Shown: positions 11,141-23,144 of the stretch, one piece after another
Layout: each line of letters starts with the position of its first letter
Numbering within the stretch: the stretch's first letter is position 1
DNA from: Dugong dugon
Taxonomy: Eukaryota > Chordata > Mammalia > Sirenia > Dugongidae
Assembly: GCA_030035585.1 (NCBI GenBank)
Contig: CM057482.1
Coordinates: 11,767,001-11,831,000, forward strand
Reading direction: 5' to 3'
Length of the DNA: 64,000 nt
Translations under genes and position numbers: made by a program
Notes under the pieces: model-generated
What the model was told of the DNA's origin: nothing
Databases searched by the model: none
Seen by the model: only the letters and a program-made list of their open reading frames with translations

Positions 11141-11403
11141 CAAAACCAAAACCGCTGCTGTGGAGTTAATTTCAACTCATGGTGACCCCATGCGTTACAG
11201 AGTAGAGCTGATCTCCACAGTGTTCTCTTAGCGGTTCCACTCTGTCTGATAGCGTCATTATGAGTCGGAATTGACTTGGCGGCACACAACAACAATCTTT
11301 ACAGAAGTAAATCACCAGACCTTTCTTCTGAGATTTTGCTGGGTAAGTTCGTACCATCAATCCTTTGATTAGTAGCTGAGTGCAAACCATTTGTGCCACC
11401 CAG
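11141..11403 (-). mobile_element. AfroSINE (minus) with an inserted SINE tail (plus)
   Basis: A minus-strand SINE runs from about 11,141 to 11,225 and resumes at about 11,298 (aatctttacagaagtaaatc) to 11,403. Between them, a plus-strand SINE 3' part (atgagtcggaattgacttgg, then acacaacaacaa) has inserted. Confidence 0.7.
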
Positions 11404-11464
11404 AACAAAGGTTCAAAACATGGTTTCTATTGCTAGGATTGCAGAACTATCAGCTGTTCTAGCC

Positions 11465-12957
11465 AGGGCTGTCCATGACCATCCTGCTGTCCATGACCAC
11501 CCTGCTGTACATGACCACCCTCCTGTCCATGACCACCTTCCTGTCCATGACCACCTTCCTGTCCATGACCACCCTCCTGTCCACGACCACCCTGCTGTCC
11601 ATGACCACCCTGCTGTCCATGACCACCCTCCCGTCCATGACCACCTTCCTGTCCATGACCACCCTCCTGTCCATGACCACCTTCCTGTCCATGACCACCC
11701 TCATGTCCATGACCACGCTGCTGTCCATGACCACTCTCCTGTCCACGACCACGCTGCTGTCCATGACCACTCTCCTGTCCATGACCACCCTCCTGTCCAT
11801 GACCACCTTCCTGTCCATGACCACCCTCATGTCCATGACCACCCTGCTGTCCATGACCACCCTGCTGTCCATGACCACCCTCCTGTCCACGACCACCTTC
11901 CTGTCCACGACCACCCTCATGTCCATGACCACCCTGCTGTCCATGACCACCCTCCTGTCCATGACCACCCTCCTGTCCACGACCACCTTCCTGTCCACGA
12001 CCACCCTCATGTCCACGACCACCCTCCTATCCATGACCACCCTGCTGTCCATGACCACCCTCCTGTCCATGACCACCCTCCTGTCCATGACCACCTTCCT
12101 GTCCATGACCACCCTCCTGTCCATGAGCATCCTGCTGTCCATGACCAATCTGCTGTCCATGACCACCCTCCTGTCCACGACCACCCTGCTGTCCACGACC
12201 ACTCTCCTGTCCACGACCACCCTGCTGTCCATGACCATCCTCCTGTCCGTGACCACCTTCCTGTCCATGACCACCCTCCTGTCCATGACCAACCTCCTGT
12301 GCTTGAGCACCCTGCTGTCCATGACCACCCTCCTGTCCATGACCACCCTCCTGTCCACGACCACCTTCCTGTCCACGACCACCCTCATGTCCACGACCAT
12401 CCTGCTGTCCATGACCACCCTGCTGTCCATGACCACCCTCCTGTCCATGACCACCCTCCTGTCCATGACCACCTTCCTGTCCATGACCACCCTCCTGTCC
12501 ATGAGCATCCTGCTGTCCATGACCAATCTGCTGTCCATGACCACCCTCCTGTCCACGACCACCCTGCTGTCCACGACCACTCTCCTGTCCACGACCACCC
12601 TGCTGTCCATGACCATCCTCCTGTCCGTGACCACCTTCCTGTCCATGACCACCCTCCTGTCCATGACCAACCTCCTGTGCTTGAGCACCCTGCTGTCCAT
12701 GACCACCCTCCTGTCCATGACCACCCTGCTGTCCACGACCACTCTCCTGTCCACGACCACTCTGCTGTACATGACCACCCTGCTGTCCATGACCACCCTG
12801 CTGTCCATGACCACCTTCCTGTCCATGATCACCCTCCTGTCCATGACCACCCTCCTATCCATGACCACCCTGCTGTCCATGACCACCTTCCTGTCCATGA
12901 CCACCATCCTCTCCATGACCACTCTGCTGTCCATGACCACCCCCCGTTCACAGGTCA
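11465..12957 (+). repeat. 18-bp minisatellite array (about 83 units)
   Basis: The array repeats the unit CCTCCTGTCCATGACCAC, with recurring variants at positions 4-5 (cctgctg, ccttcctg, cctcatg) and an atg/acg alternation. The period is a multiple of three and the unit has no stop in several frames. One + frame is therefore open for 534 codons (11,393-12,997; hexapeptide PPVHDH), another + frame reads LLSMTT, and the minus strand reads VVMDRR. No splice sites, signal peptide or conserved domain accompany them. Two blocks (about 12,040-12,342 and 12,418-12,720) are near-identical at an offset of 378 bases, which is 21 units. Confidence 0.95.
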
Positions 12958-13439
12958 TCAGTACCTTCTTCCACAGGTAAAACACCTGAGAGACTAAGCA
13001 GAAGGGGTAGCACGTGAGGGTGGATGGGCCACACAGGGGAAAGGAGGAGTTAAGAAAACCTGGCTCAGACCCAGTTTGACTCTAGCAGCCAGAAGTCTTA
13101 TGCTGTAAAAGGAATCTCTGGCCCAGGCTTGGAGGTGACAAGAAAGATGGTCAAGGGGAACAGGTGAGTGATTAACATCAGCCACAAGCCTACCAGGCAG
13201 AAGGTCCTCAGGAGAAAGTCATGGTAATCATCAGAGTTTAAAAAGTCACCAAACTCACTCATGGGGCAGAAGAGCATCTGAGGCTTGTCTGGATTCTCCG
13301 CATGAGGCTTGTCAGGGACAGGAGAAAGAAGGAGAGAGAGGGACACAGCTAATGGGAGGAAAGAGACTGGGAGAACAGGGCACTTGCAGGGTGGGGAGAA
13401 CCTCACAAAGACACGAAAGAGAATGCAGAGAACCGGCTA

Positions 13440-13835
13440 CCCTCACTCTGCCCCCTGCTGGCTGAGTAAGATTGGCAAGCCACTTAACCTCGCTCAGCCT
13501 CCACTTCCTCACCTGTAAAATAATAATCCCGACTTCACAGAGTAGTTACGAAACGGAACCAAGCCAAATCCATTGCTGTTGAGGCAAGTTTGACTCATGG
13601 CGACCCCATGTGTTACAGAGTAGAATTGCTCCACGGGGTTTTCTTGGCTGTAATGTTTACAGAAGCAGACTGCCAGGCCTTTCTTTTGCAGTTCCACTGG
13701 GTGGGTTCGAACCACCAACCTTTTAGGTTAGCAGTCGAGCACAAATCATGCCACTCAGGGACCTTCTGGTTGTTACAGGGCTGAGTTAAATCAGATTATA
13801 AAAATGACCTGAAGTAATGTCCCCACATAAAGCAG
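13440..13835 (+). mobile_element. MIR remnant split by an AfroSINE
   Basis: Reads attggcaagccacttaacct, then cacctgtaaaataataatcc; it resumes after 13,765. Confidence 0.65.
13558..13765 (-). mobile_element. AfroSINE, long form
   Basis: Left ccattgctgttgaggcaag, right ccactcagggacc. It interrupts a MIR remnant. Confidence 0.85.
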
Positions 13836-15184
13836 GCTCTCATTAAATTTAGTCCCTTCCGCCACTGGGGGTTAAGAGACAAAGGGTGAAGATTACTGAC
13901 TTTTCAGTTAAATAATCTTATTTACCCCATCCCATCCCTGTGATTTATTAACTCAATAAATACACATTGAAGTGCTATGTCCTTGCTGGCCACACGCTGG
14001 ACATAAGGAAGAATCCACAATACACCTGCCCCCATCTCAGACCAGGGACACAAGGATCATACCAACAAACTGCTAAACAATGGCACCAGCAGCACATTAT
14101 TAAGTTCCGAATTTGTGGTGTCCACAATAATTGCTGCAGAAGTTCAAGAAAGAAAACATCGATGCTTCAAGATCACTGTGGGTGCCAACAGTCAGGGCAG
14201 GTCGAATGAGCATGCAGTTTCAACAGCGGTCTTGAAGGAAGGGGCAGTGTGGGTTAAGCATGGAGAAGGGCAGAACTTGAAGCAGTAGAGCGGGGTGGAG
14301 AGTTGTAGCAGGTAAGGTTGGGGAGACAGGACGCGGGGGCAGATTGTGGAGAGTTTTGAATGTTCATTTGAGGAGTTTGGGCTTCATCCAGTGAGTAATA
14401 TGGAAAACAGTGTAAGGCAACGGACTGATAAAAACTATTTAGGATGACTCAAAGGGGAGAGAGCTGGGAGGCTAGGAAATGGTGCCTTGAGCAAGTAATG
14501 TGTTGCAGCCCTGGCTTCTGGACCTACTGCCACCTCCACACTAGAATTTACAGACTTGCGTGTTTGCAGGGCCCCTGTGGGATGCTCCTGGAGACATATG
14601 CCCCATGCACTATGCCCCGTGGAGAGGTGACCAGAGTAGGAGGCTAGTGCCATCCCCCAGCATGAGGTGGGAAGGACCTGAAGACAGAAGGAAAGTTGGT
14701 GCTTGACTATTATAAGTAGAGGTAAAGGGGTGGGGGGATCGCCAAAAGACGTTGCCAAGATTTTGAACTGAAGCATCTGAGAAGATGTGTTGTCAGCAAA
14801 AATCGAGAATCTAGGAAGGACATGTTATGAGAGATGGGGAGACATTAGATTTCACTTTAGACACAGAAATTTTACAACGGCAGCCGGACATCCAAATAAT
14901 AATAATGTCTAATCAGCAATTTGAATGTGGTCTTAGAGGTGGAATTGATGGTCATCCAGGAGTCAAAACTAGGAGTCCCCCACTGGCGAAGGAGCCATGT
15001 GGCCTGCCTTCCAGAACCTTGGCTGGTCGATGTTGACCATATTTGGACGGATTGTAAAGCAGCTGTGTTTGTAGAGATAAGATCCCATCTCCGCCTCACA
15101 GTCCCATTTTGTGGCTGAGAAAGGAAAAGCAAGAGGAAGCAAGAAGGAGCTCATGATCCATCCACACCTGAATGCTGGAGTCCA
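13836..15184. other. No gene; old LINE-like debris
   Basis: 14,220-14,410 (ggagagttttgaatgttcat, tttgggcttcatccagtgag) resembles an ancient LINE-derived repeat. Nothing else is recognised. Confidence 0.5.
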
Positions 15185-15385
15185 GTATACACATGAACCA
15201 CCTCCTCCAGAAGCCTTCCCTAACTGTTGTGACCCCCACCGACGCCATACTCCCCCTAGTTGATCTCCAGATCACAATTATCTCCTCTGATAAGTTATGT
15301 TCTCTGACTATTTTATAGTTGATTCTCACACACCTCCTGCACTAGATTATAAATTCTTTGATGTCAGAGATCAAATATTCAAATA
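15185..15385 (+). mobile_element. L2 remnant
   Basis: Reads cctcctccagaagccttccc, then ctagattataaattctttga, in L2 order. Confidence 0.65.
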
Positions 15386-15399
15386 ATTATTGAGCTGAT

Positions 15400-15535
15400 T
15401 CAGATTTATCTTCATAGTAAGTCCCATTGAACAGATGAGTAAACTGAGGCACAAAGAGCTTAAATACTGTGCCTAGGGTCAAAGAACTAAAAAATGGTAG
15501 ACAGAGAATCCAAACTCAGGTCTTAAACTCTGCAG
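15400..15535 (-). mobile_element. MIR remnant
   Basis: Reads cagatgagtaaactgaggca and tgcctagggtcaaagaacta. Confidence 0.6.
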
Positions 15536-15614
15536 CAGGCTCTGTTAATCACTTCCTTCTTCTTTCTAATAGCACCCTGATTTTGTTCCTCTCTGAGGCC
15601 CAAAACGCAAATCA

Positions 15615-15985
15615 AAATTGTTCTAGACCAATTCTGGTGGCCCTTTGCCAGTGATTGGTTTAGGCATGGACATGTGATTCACAATTCCAGCCAATAAGAC
15701 AGAGGGAAAGTCTGCTGAGGGGCTTTTGGGAAAAGGTTCCCTTCTGCCTTTTCAGCTTCTGGACATTATTACAAGGGTGTAACACCTGGAGCTGTTGAAA
15801 CTATCTTGTGACCTTAAGAATAAAGAAAGATGAAAAGAATCTGGATCTTTGATAATGCCGTTGAGCCACTGAAAAAACCAACCCTGGGGAAGACATGGCC
15901 CAGATCTCTTGTTACGGGAGATACTAAGTTCCTTATTGTTTCAGCCAGCCGAGTTCAGATTTTTTGTTACTTGCAGCCCTGACTG
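15615..15985 (+). mobile_element. Ancient MLT1-like LTR remnant
   Basis: Sequence such as tgattggtttaggcatggac, ccagccaataagacagaggg and a terminal attgtttcagccagc-ttgttacttgcag block resembles the MLT1 layout. It is diverged and its ends are blurred. Confidence 0.45.
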
Positions 15986-17337
15986 AAATCCACTCCAGTC
16001 GAGGGCTCTTGTCATTATATATATCTGAGCTAAGCATTATGGAAGATACATAAGTAAAAGTCCTGGTTCCTGAACTCATTGTGCCTGTCCCAAGGTTGGG
16101 CATTCAATAAGTGTCCCATCACTATTTGATTAATGGATTTTCCCTCTGCTCACTGGTTACAGGGGAGATATTCCCTGAGGCACCTTTTCTTCCCTTCTGT
16201 AGTCTTCACTGATTATCTCTAGGTTTCAGCCTCACATTCTGGCTGTGGTCTCAGCATTACTGACCAATCCTCCCCATCATCTCCCCAACCTCTGAGGATT
16301 AAGCTAAAAGCAAGATGCCGTGCTTGGCGAAGAGAGACCATTGGCGAAACTCCGCATTCCTACATATTTGTTCTTTGAAATATCTTTCTCAATTAGATCT
16401 CACCCAAATGTTTGAGAGTCAGGCTGAATTCCAACTTCCTGCTCCAGAACAGACATGTTGAGCCTGCATAATTACTGCAGCCGGCTTTATTTGCTATAAA
16501 AACATGGATTTTTTTGCTCCTTCTTGACTGTAAAATAATCAATAGACAGAATTCAGATGAAAAATGTCAGCATTTAGGAGAACAACTCTTTTTTGGTTCT
16601 TTTCTTTTGGGTCTAATTAACACACTGGGGCCAAAGTGTGCTATTGCGTTTACCCAGCTAGCTAAGTTGAAACACAAACTCTCCTTCTCTCTTCCTGCTG
16701 AGATACAGCTTTACATCAGATACACCGTGAGACAGACAGATGGACAGAGAGTTTCAAAACATTTTGAAATGCTCAACAAACGGACCTGTAAACCTATAAT
16801 GTGGACTTCCTCCAACTCCCCTCTGTTCACACTGGCTGTTTAATTCTTCCCCTTAAGAACACACTGCACAGTTACTGTCAGCTGGAACACAGATAGTCCC
16901 ATTAGCAGGAGAAGCAATCTCTCCGAATGTCTTGCTTTTTCTGTCTCTTCCATTCCTTCTTTTAAATGAAGAAGATATGCCTTTTTGGACAATGACCACC
17001 AAGGCCATAAAAGTTTCATGAAGGCTCTCAGGGTGGACGATACCTTTTCAATTATAACCCTGCTATAATAAACCCCCACAGAGCCAGGGGCATGGCGTCT
17101 ATATCCAACACAGGCCACCTATTTATTCCCTAATTATATTGCAATATATTCTCTCTCTGTGTGTGCTGATGAAAATAAAATATTCTTTTAATTTTGTGGC
17201 CTCCTAGGGGGAAGGAGAATGTACACAGGCAACCCCAGGAGTTCCTAGAGCTAAGTCGCTGCCTTTATTCCAAGCCCCTTGCATCATCTCAAGAAACCTG
17301 CTCACCTCACCTTCCTTTGGTCTACACCAAAACCAGA
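15986..17337. other. Repeat-poor stretch
   Basis: Apart from a possible L2 scrap near 16,080, 16,300-17,200 has no repeat I recognise and includes ATTA/TAAT-rich segments (gtctaattaacacac, 16,612). A candidate conserved non-coding region of the putative MEGF11 intron. Confidence 0.45.
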
Positions 17338-17500
17338 AAAATCAAACCCATTGCTGTCAGGTCAATTCCGACTCATAGCAAACCTACAGGGCAGAGTAGA
17401 ACTTCCCCCAAAGGGTTTTCAAGGAGCAGCTGGTGGATTCAGACTGCCATCCTTTCAGTTAGCAGCCATAGCACTTAACCACTGGACCACCAGGGCTCTT
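17338..17500 (-). mobile_element. AfroSINE
   Basis: Left aaacccattgctgtcaggtc, right actggaccaccagggctc. Confidence 0.9.
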
Positions 17501-17507
17501 TAGTCGG

Positions 17508-17674
17508 TACAGCAGTCCTCAAAGTTTGGTCCCTAGACCAAGAGCATCAGCATCACCTGGAAAGCACATTGCTGGGCCCACTCCAGACCCATTGAATCAA
17601 AAACTTGGGGGGCAGGGCCCAGCAATCTGTATTTAACAAGCCCTCCATGCTGAAGTCTTAGAACCACTGGTCTA
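17508..17674 (+). mobile_element. MER5A (hAT-Charlie) remnant
   Basis: Matches the MER5A pattern: agcatcagcatcacctggaa, then gggcccagcaatctgtattt, aacaagccctcc, and the terminal ttagaaccactgg. Confidence 0.85.
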
Positions 17675-19369
17675 CAAAATAGGAAGTAAAGAGCATCATT
17701 TTAAACAAAATAGGAAGTCAGGGACACCTGGATCCAGGGACACCAATCTGCAGGGCTCTGTTTATCCAGCTGTACAATGGGACTACAGAGTTCACCAAGC
17801 AGCTACGGCTGCTGGAATTCAAGAGGCACATGGTTACCTGGCACCAGTCTCTATGGATACCTAGCAAGATCATAGTTACCAACACTCAGCAGCTCCCTCC
17901 CACGTCTAAGGTCACCAACAGCAGCTGCCTGTGGGTTACCGCTGGCAACCAGGAGCTGGGGTCATGGAAGTCCACAGAATCTCCAAATCACACCTTAGCC
18001 AACAGCTTCAAGCTTTTTCACCTGCAAGCCTTGAACCACTCACTAAAGGGGAGGCTCAGGGTTTTCTTTGTTATCTTTTGTGTATTTGTCTCCACTCTAA
18101 AAGTAGGCTTTAAGTCTAGGGAGGACCGAGTCCAGAAGGTCAGCATCACGAGGCACGGGGGCTCTGCCTGGTTCACTGCTGCATCTCCAGGGTCTAGACC
18201 AGTGCCTGCACAAGCAGTAGTTCAGGAACTATTTGCTGACTATTCCTAGTGCCCACAGTAAGTCCCAAACAATCACGTTTTAAAGGCTATGGTTGGGAAG
18301 TGACAAAGAAATGATGCAAACTCCAGGGAACAATAAGGAAGGGGAAAAGGGGGAAGCAATAGCCTGAATATTTCTCAGCTGGGAGCACAACCCTGGGCTC
18401 TTGGGGTGCTGACTTCCCAGTCAATTGCTCACCCTAGATCTAGAATGAGTAGAGCTCTAGGGCCAGGTTCTGAGCTTGCATTCTGAGCAGCTGACTCTTC
18501 AAGCTGCCTTAGCAAAGCCAAACTCCCATTGGCCCTGACTCTGCTGTCCTTTGACCAGCCACTTAACAAGTCTTGAAGTTTTCTGCTGCCCTCCTAGTCC
18601 TCAAGCCCTGTGCCACAAGCCCGCACCCCCAGCACTACCACCAACGGGAAACCCACCCAATACTCATCTAAGGAGCCCTGGCGCGGTAGTAGTTAAGAGC
18701 TCAGCTGCTAACCAAAAAGGTCAGCAGTTCGAATCCACCAGCTGCTTCTTGGAAACTCTATGGGGCAGTTCTGCTCTGTCCTATAGGGTCACTATGAGTC
18801 AGAATCCACTAGATAGCAGTGGGTTTGGTCTGGATCCAAACTCTACCTTCTCCAGGAACTACCCATAATCCCATCCCTCCTCCCTTCCCAGGAGTAATTT
18901 ACCTGAGAATGCCTGTAATCACTTCCCTGGCTTCTTCCCAATGGGCTGCACCTTAAGACGATAAGGGTTCTATTTACCCGCAGCCCCCCAGACACAAGAC
19001 AGGTAAGCAATGAATTGTCTCTGAGTGAATCATCCTCAGAGATGATGCATGGCAGCACCTAACAGAGATTCTAGAGGCTAGTTCTCTGCCTCCAACCTCA
19101 CACACATCTAGTCCTCAGGCCTGTCAAGAGTGTACCACGGAGTGACGGGGAGCACTTGCCCTGCTCTGAGAAAGTGGTAAAGTCTGTATGGAATGCTGGA
19201 AAAAGTTCTGAGTCAGGAGGCCTGATTTGAGTTCCCTTCCACCCTTAACCAGCTCTAAGCTGGTTTTCACTTCTCTGAGCCTCAGTTTGCTGATCTGTGA
19301 GATGGGGGGCGGGGGGAGAGATGAGGACCGCAGTCTGGGACCTCGAAATTCTAGCGGCTTACAAACAAC
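17675..19369. other. No gene seen
   Basis: Contains one AfroSINE (annotated) and a MIR-like piece at 19,200-19,310. The 139-codon frame at 17,830-18,249 resembles no protein I know. Confidence 0.5.
18671..18832 (+). mobile_element. AfroSINE
   Basis: Head ggagccctggcgcggtagta; tail tagatagcagtgggtttggt. Confidence 0.9.
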
Positions 19370-21240
19370 ACGTGAGCAACGGAGAGAGCTGGTCCGCGAT
19401 GAGCATCAGGAAAAGCCGGCCAGAGGGGCTGAGGATGGAGTGTGCGCGGTACGTCCGACACCCCCGGGACCCCTCCCAACCTGCAGGCGCCACGGCCGAG
19501 TGACACTCTCCGCAAAGCCCGCGGCTTTCGGTCCCGCTAAATCTCTCCAGAGAACCTCCCCAACTGTACTCCAGCAAAGAGGGCTGCGAGGCCGGCGCTC
19601 GGCTCGCTCCAAGGAAGCCACACCAGCCGGCGAATTCGGGCTCCCGGACACCGCGCGCGAGTGGAGCAGCGCCCCCAGCAGCCTCTGTTCTCCCGGAACG
19701 CCGGCCGCGCGCCGCCACCTGGCCTGGCGGAAGGGGCGCGGGTGCCCGGGCACCAGTACCCTCGCCAGAGCGGGCTTGAGGTGGCCGGGAGCCCAAACCA
19801 CAAAACCAACCGGAGCTTCTGCTCGACTGGCTCCCGGGGGGGAAGAGGGGCAGCTGGGGGAGGCGATCTTGAAACATATCCACTTTGCAGTATTTTTCTC
19901 GAGAACGTGACCACGCGGGAGCGAATCAGACCAGCCTCGCAGCCGGGCTAGGGGGATGGATCCCGAGACGCAGCTACCACGGGATGGAGCCTGGCGGTTC
20001 AGGTCCGAGAGAAAGCAGCCGAATTCCGGGGCTTTGAGAATGGACTTGCCGAGCCTCAGCTCTCCGGGATTACCGGTCCATGACGCCTCCTTTTACTCAA
20101 GGGCCTGGACGCCCGGGGGGAACGATTCTGCTTATTCTGAGTCTTGTTTTTCGAATAATTCAGGAAAATAAACCAAGTCTAGGAGGAATACGGCTGCTCT
20201 CGGTGGCTCCAAGCGACCACAATGATTACCCACCTTCCCACCTACATCACTGGCGCCCACGGTCGGGCTTGAGAAGTTAGGAACTTCGGGGCTGCGCTCC
20301 AGGCGCGCACAGGGAGTGACTCGCTAGTCTTTTAACTTCGGGGGCAGAGGTCTCCGCTGAAGGTAGGAGGGACGTCGGGAGACGAATCCACAGGGCTGGC
20401 CGGCGTCCCCGACTTCCCCGAAGAGTCGGGGCAGCGGAATGAGAAAGAAATGAAGGAGACATACGTTCCGTTTCGGGCCTTCAGAAAGCAAAAGCGCGCG
20501 TGGCACCGGCTGGAGCTTGGCTGGGGTGAGGCGCACAGCCGGCCACTGCCGGGGACCTGCCTACGCTCCCGGCCGGCGCACCGCAGGCTGGGCGTCCGGA
20601 CCTGGTCGGGGGGGGGCGCCCGTGCGGTGAACGCAGCCGGCGCGACCCGGGGGCGGGAGTCCCTAGACTCGGGCGGGTGGCCTCCACGGGACAGCCGCGC
20701 TGCGCGGCTGCGCTCGGGTCCTCTCCCGCAAGTGGGGCGCCGCGGACGCTGCGTCCCGACCGCGGCCGGAGGGCCCCGCGCCTGCCACGCCGGGGCGCCC
20801 CAGGTCCTGCCCGGACTCCGGCGCTTCCTCCAGCCCCCGCATTCAGCCTCCCTTCACGCCAAACTCGGCTTCCGCAGCCCGGACCCGGGTAGGGCAGCCG
20901 GCATCCGCAGAGCGGGTGGAAAGTTAGTCCCAGGGCTGCAAAGCCCCCTCTTCAGGACCGGCACCCCCGACCCCTGCGCCCCCTCGTCCTTGCTGTCCCT
21001 GCCCAGCCGCCTACCTGCTTCGGCGGCCGGCCCAGGGCTTGGCCGGCCGGTCGTGCGGTCCTGTCCTCCGGAGCCCGAGCCGCACCGGAGCGCCGGGCCA
21101 GGAGCCGGAGCCGCGAGCAGCCGGGAGCCGGGCGGCGGGCTCGGCAAGCGAGTGAGCGAGCAGGCGGGCGACTGGAGCCGCGGCGGTGGCTGCTGCGGAG
21201 CCAGCCCCCACCCCCTTGGTCCCTCGGTCCCTTCCTCCCC
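19370..21240 (-). promoter_or_regulatory. MEGF11: CpG island, probable MEGF11 promoter
   Basis: CpG density is high from about 19,370 and peaks at 20,540-21,200, which contains no interspersed repeat. The right flank (21,220-21,600) is strongly C/T-rich on the + strand. In human, the gene adjacent to DIS3L on this side is MEGF11, divergently transcribed from a CpG promoter about 40 kb away; here the distance to DIS3L is about 37 kb. MEGF11 encodes a transmembrane multi-EGF-repeat receptor. No MEGF11 protein sequence is visible, so the assignment rests on synteny and spacing. A lineage-specific or lncRNA promoter is the alternative. Confidence 0.6.
21015..21230 (-). other. MEGF11: Candidate non-coding first exon of MEGF11
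   Basis: On the minus strand the sequence reads CCGAAGCAG|GTAGGC, a strong splice-donor match with the exon ending at 21,015 and GT at 21,014-21,013. It lies in the most CpG-rich part of the island, just upstream of which (higher coordinates) the strand becomes GA-rich. The 5' boundary given is a guess. No start codon with a signal peptide follows, consistent with an untranslated first exon. Confidence 0.4.
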
Positions 21241-23144
21241 TTCTCTCTCAGCCTCCCTCCTCCCTGCTCGCCGCTCCCTCCCTCCGCTCCCACCCCACCC
21301 CCCTCCTCTTCCTTCCTCCGCGGTTCCTTTCTGACCCTGCCCCCTCTGTCTCTCTCTTCCCAGCTTTCGGTCTCCAGCTTTCCTCTGGGTTCCTCTCCCT
21401 CTGACTCAACCCTTTACAGCATCTCTTCTCACCTTCCTGCTCCCTCTCTGCACTCTTTTGGTTCTTTTGCTCGTTTCTCTCCGCTCCCTCTTTTCTCTCA
21501 CTTACCCCCTTTCCACCTTTCTCTGTTTATTTTCGCCTCCTTTTACCCTTCTCCTGCCTTTCCTTCCCTTTCTCTCCCCCTCTCCTTCCGTTGGGGACAA
21601 TGGCCTGCGCGTCTCCTTCTCGCCATTCCGGATGGGGAGAGCCCTCCTGGGGTCCAGGGAGGGCAGGGGCGCCGCACCTGGGCCATCCTCAAAGCAAGCC
21701 GAGGACACAGAGGGATGGTCCAGAGTTCGAGACTGGGAGTGAGACGGGGGCTCAAGAAACCTCTGGGACGGGGCGGGGGGTGGGGTGAGGAAGGGGAGGG
21801 AGGCAAGAAAGCAAAGAACAACTCAGTACGTCGGGCCCCTGACCGCAAGCCCGGCTGACCCGTGTCCTGTAAGGTGAGGACACCGAGGCCCGGAGTGAGG
21901 AGCAAGAAGCTTGCCTTGCCTAGGTCAGGTGCAGAGCCAAGGTCTAGACCACCACCGTTCCCGGCAAATGTTAAGGTGCCAGAGGTCGGTCCGCTACTGT
22001 GGTCCGTCTGCCAGCCCCATGCCCCAGGTCCCTAGGGCCACGAGAAGGAAGTCTTCTCCCCCTGCGACAGCACCTCGGGCCACTTCACCGCCCCCCAACA
22101 CTCCTAGGGGGGCCCGAGACCGGGAGAACCGGAAGACCTGGCCTGAGGATTGACGTTGGGAACCCTTTCTCCACCCCACCCCTCTCCAAGAAATGCGGAA
22201 CTTCTCCACAGTCTCCTGCTTACCAGGGATGGACGTGGAGACAGGGTGCTTTGCTCTTGAGGCTTGTCTCCTTTTGTCCTTGAGCTAAAACAGGAGCGAG
22301 AAGGCCCAGATTTGTGGAAAAGTGGCTGCATACCCCCCTGGGGAAGACTTTTTTTTTTTTTTTAAATTTTAAATAAGGCAAGCATATTGTCTGAGGCTTT
22401 GGGAAGTGCCCATCGATCCGCGTGTCTGAGCACCTACCCCTCCTGGGTCAACTGCTAATGATCTGCTACCTCACTCCTATGCCTAGAAGCTTCTCCTGAC
22501 ACTTCCCCATTTGGGCCCAGTAGGGTTCCCAGGAGGGATGTAGGATCTGGGGTTCCCATGGATCCCACCCTACAGCCCTGCTTTGTCAAGACAGAGCCTT
22601 GATTCTCCTTGTTTTGCCCCTAATTGCTGGGAGATTCTCCCCTTGGGGCCAGAGTTTGTACCCCTTCAGTCCTGTCTCTTCCATGGTACCAACCAGAAGC
22701 AGAACATCCATCCAGTAGGACCAGCCCCTGCTATTCAGCTGGGCTGTTGGCAAAACTCCACACAAATATCCCATCAAATTCCTCACATTGGGCCATCAGG
22801 TCAAATAAAGTCACGCCTGGCTTCACCCCACAGCAAGAGCACCTGCTAGAAAAAGGCCAAAACCAGAGAAAGGCACAAAATTTAAAGAGGCACTCACTGT
22901 CATAGTCATGCAAGTCAGGGTCAGCACCTGAGAGGGAGCACTGCCTTAAATTTGGCACCCTACGACGAACCTCCTGGCCTCCCCCTAGTCTCAGCTCTGC
23001 AGTCACGTCTGAGGGCTGCCATTAACCAGCTGTGCGGCCGGTCTCTGGCGTCAGGCCCCTCGCCTCACTCTGATGAGGCTGGTGCTCTCTCAGGGTTTCT
23101 CCAGCTCTAGGTGCTGCAGTCTGTGGGAACCACAGCTACTGAAG
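21241..23144. other. Flank of the CpG island; no gene seen
   Basis: Strongly pyrimidine-rich to about 21,600, then moderately GC-rich. A MIR-like fragment lies at 21,860-21,940 and a T-tract at 22,349-22,363. Confidence 0.5.

Larger units (their letters stand above)
1..21014 (-). other. MEGF11: Probable MEGF11 intron 1 (inferred)
   Basis: If the CpG island at 19.4-21.2 kb is the MEGF11 promoter, everything to its left is intron 1. I found no coding exon on the minus strand, and in human this first intron is very long. Contents are annotated separately. Confidence 0.4.

Noticed and set aside
11465..12957. A CRISPR array
   Set aside because: Repeats are contiguous 18-bp units without unique spacers, and the genome is mammalian.
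11459..12985. A 508-codon minus-strand frame and a 501-codon second + frame as genes
   Set aside because: Both are translations of the same 18-bp repeat; frames stay open because the unit has no stop in them and its length is a multiple of three.
19370..21240. MEGF11 signal-peptide exon in or left of the CpG island
   Set aside because: I looked on the minus strand for a secreted-protein start followed by an EMI-type cysteine pattern and found none; only a non-coding first exon can be proposed.
20450..21334. A 294-codon + frame in the CpG island at 20.4-21.3 kb
   Set aside because: Pro/Arg/Gly/Ser-rich chance frame in stop-poor GC-rich DNA; overlapping frames exist on both strands and no known protein is recognised.
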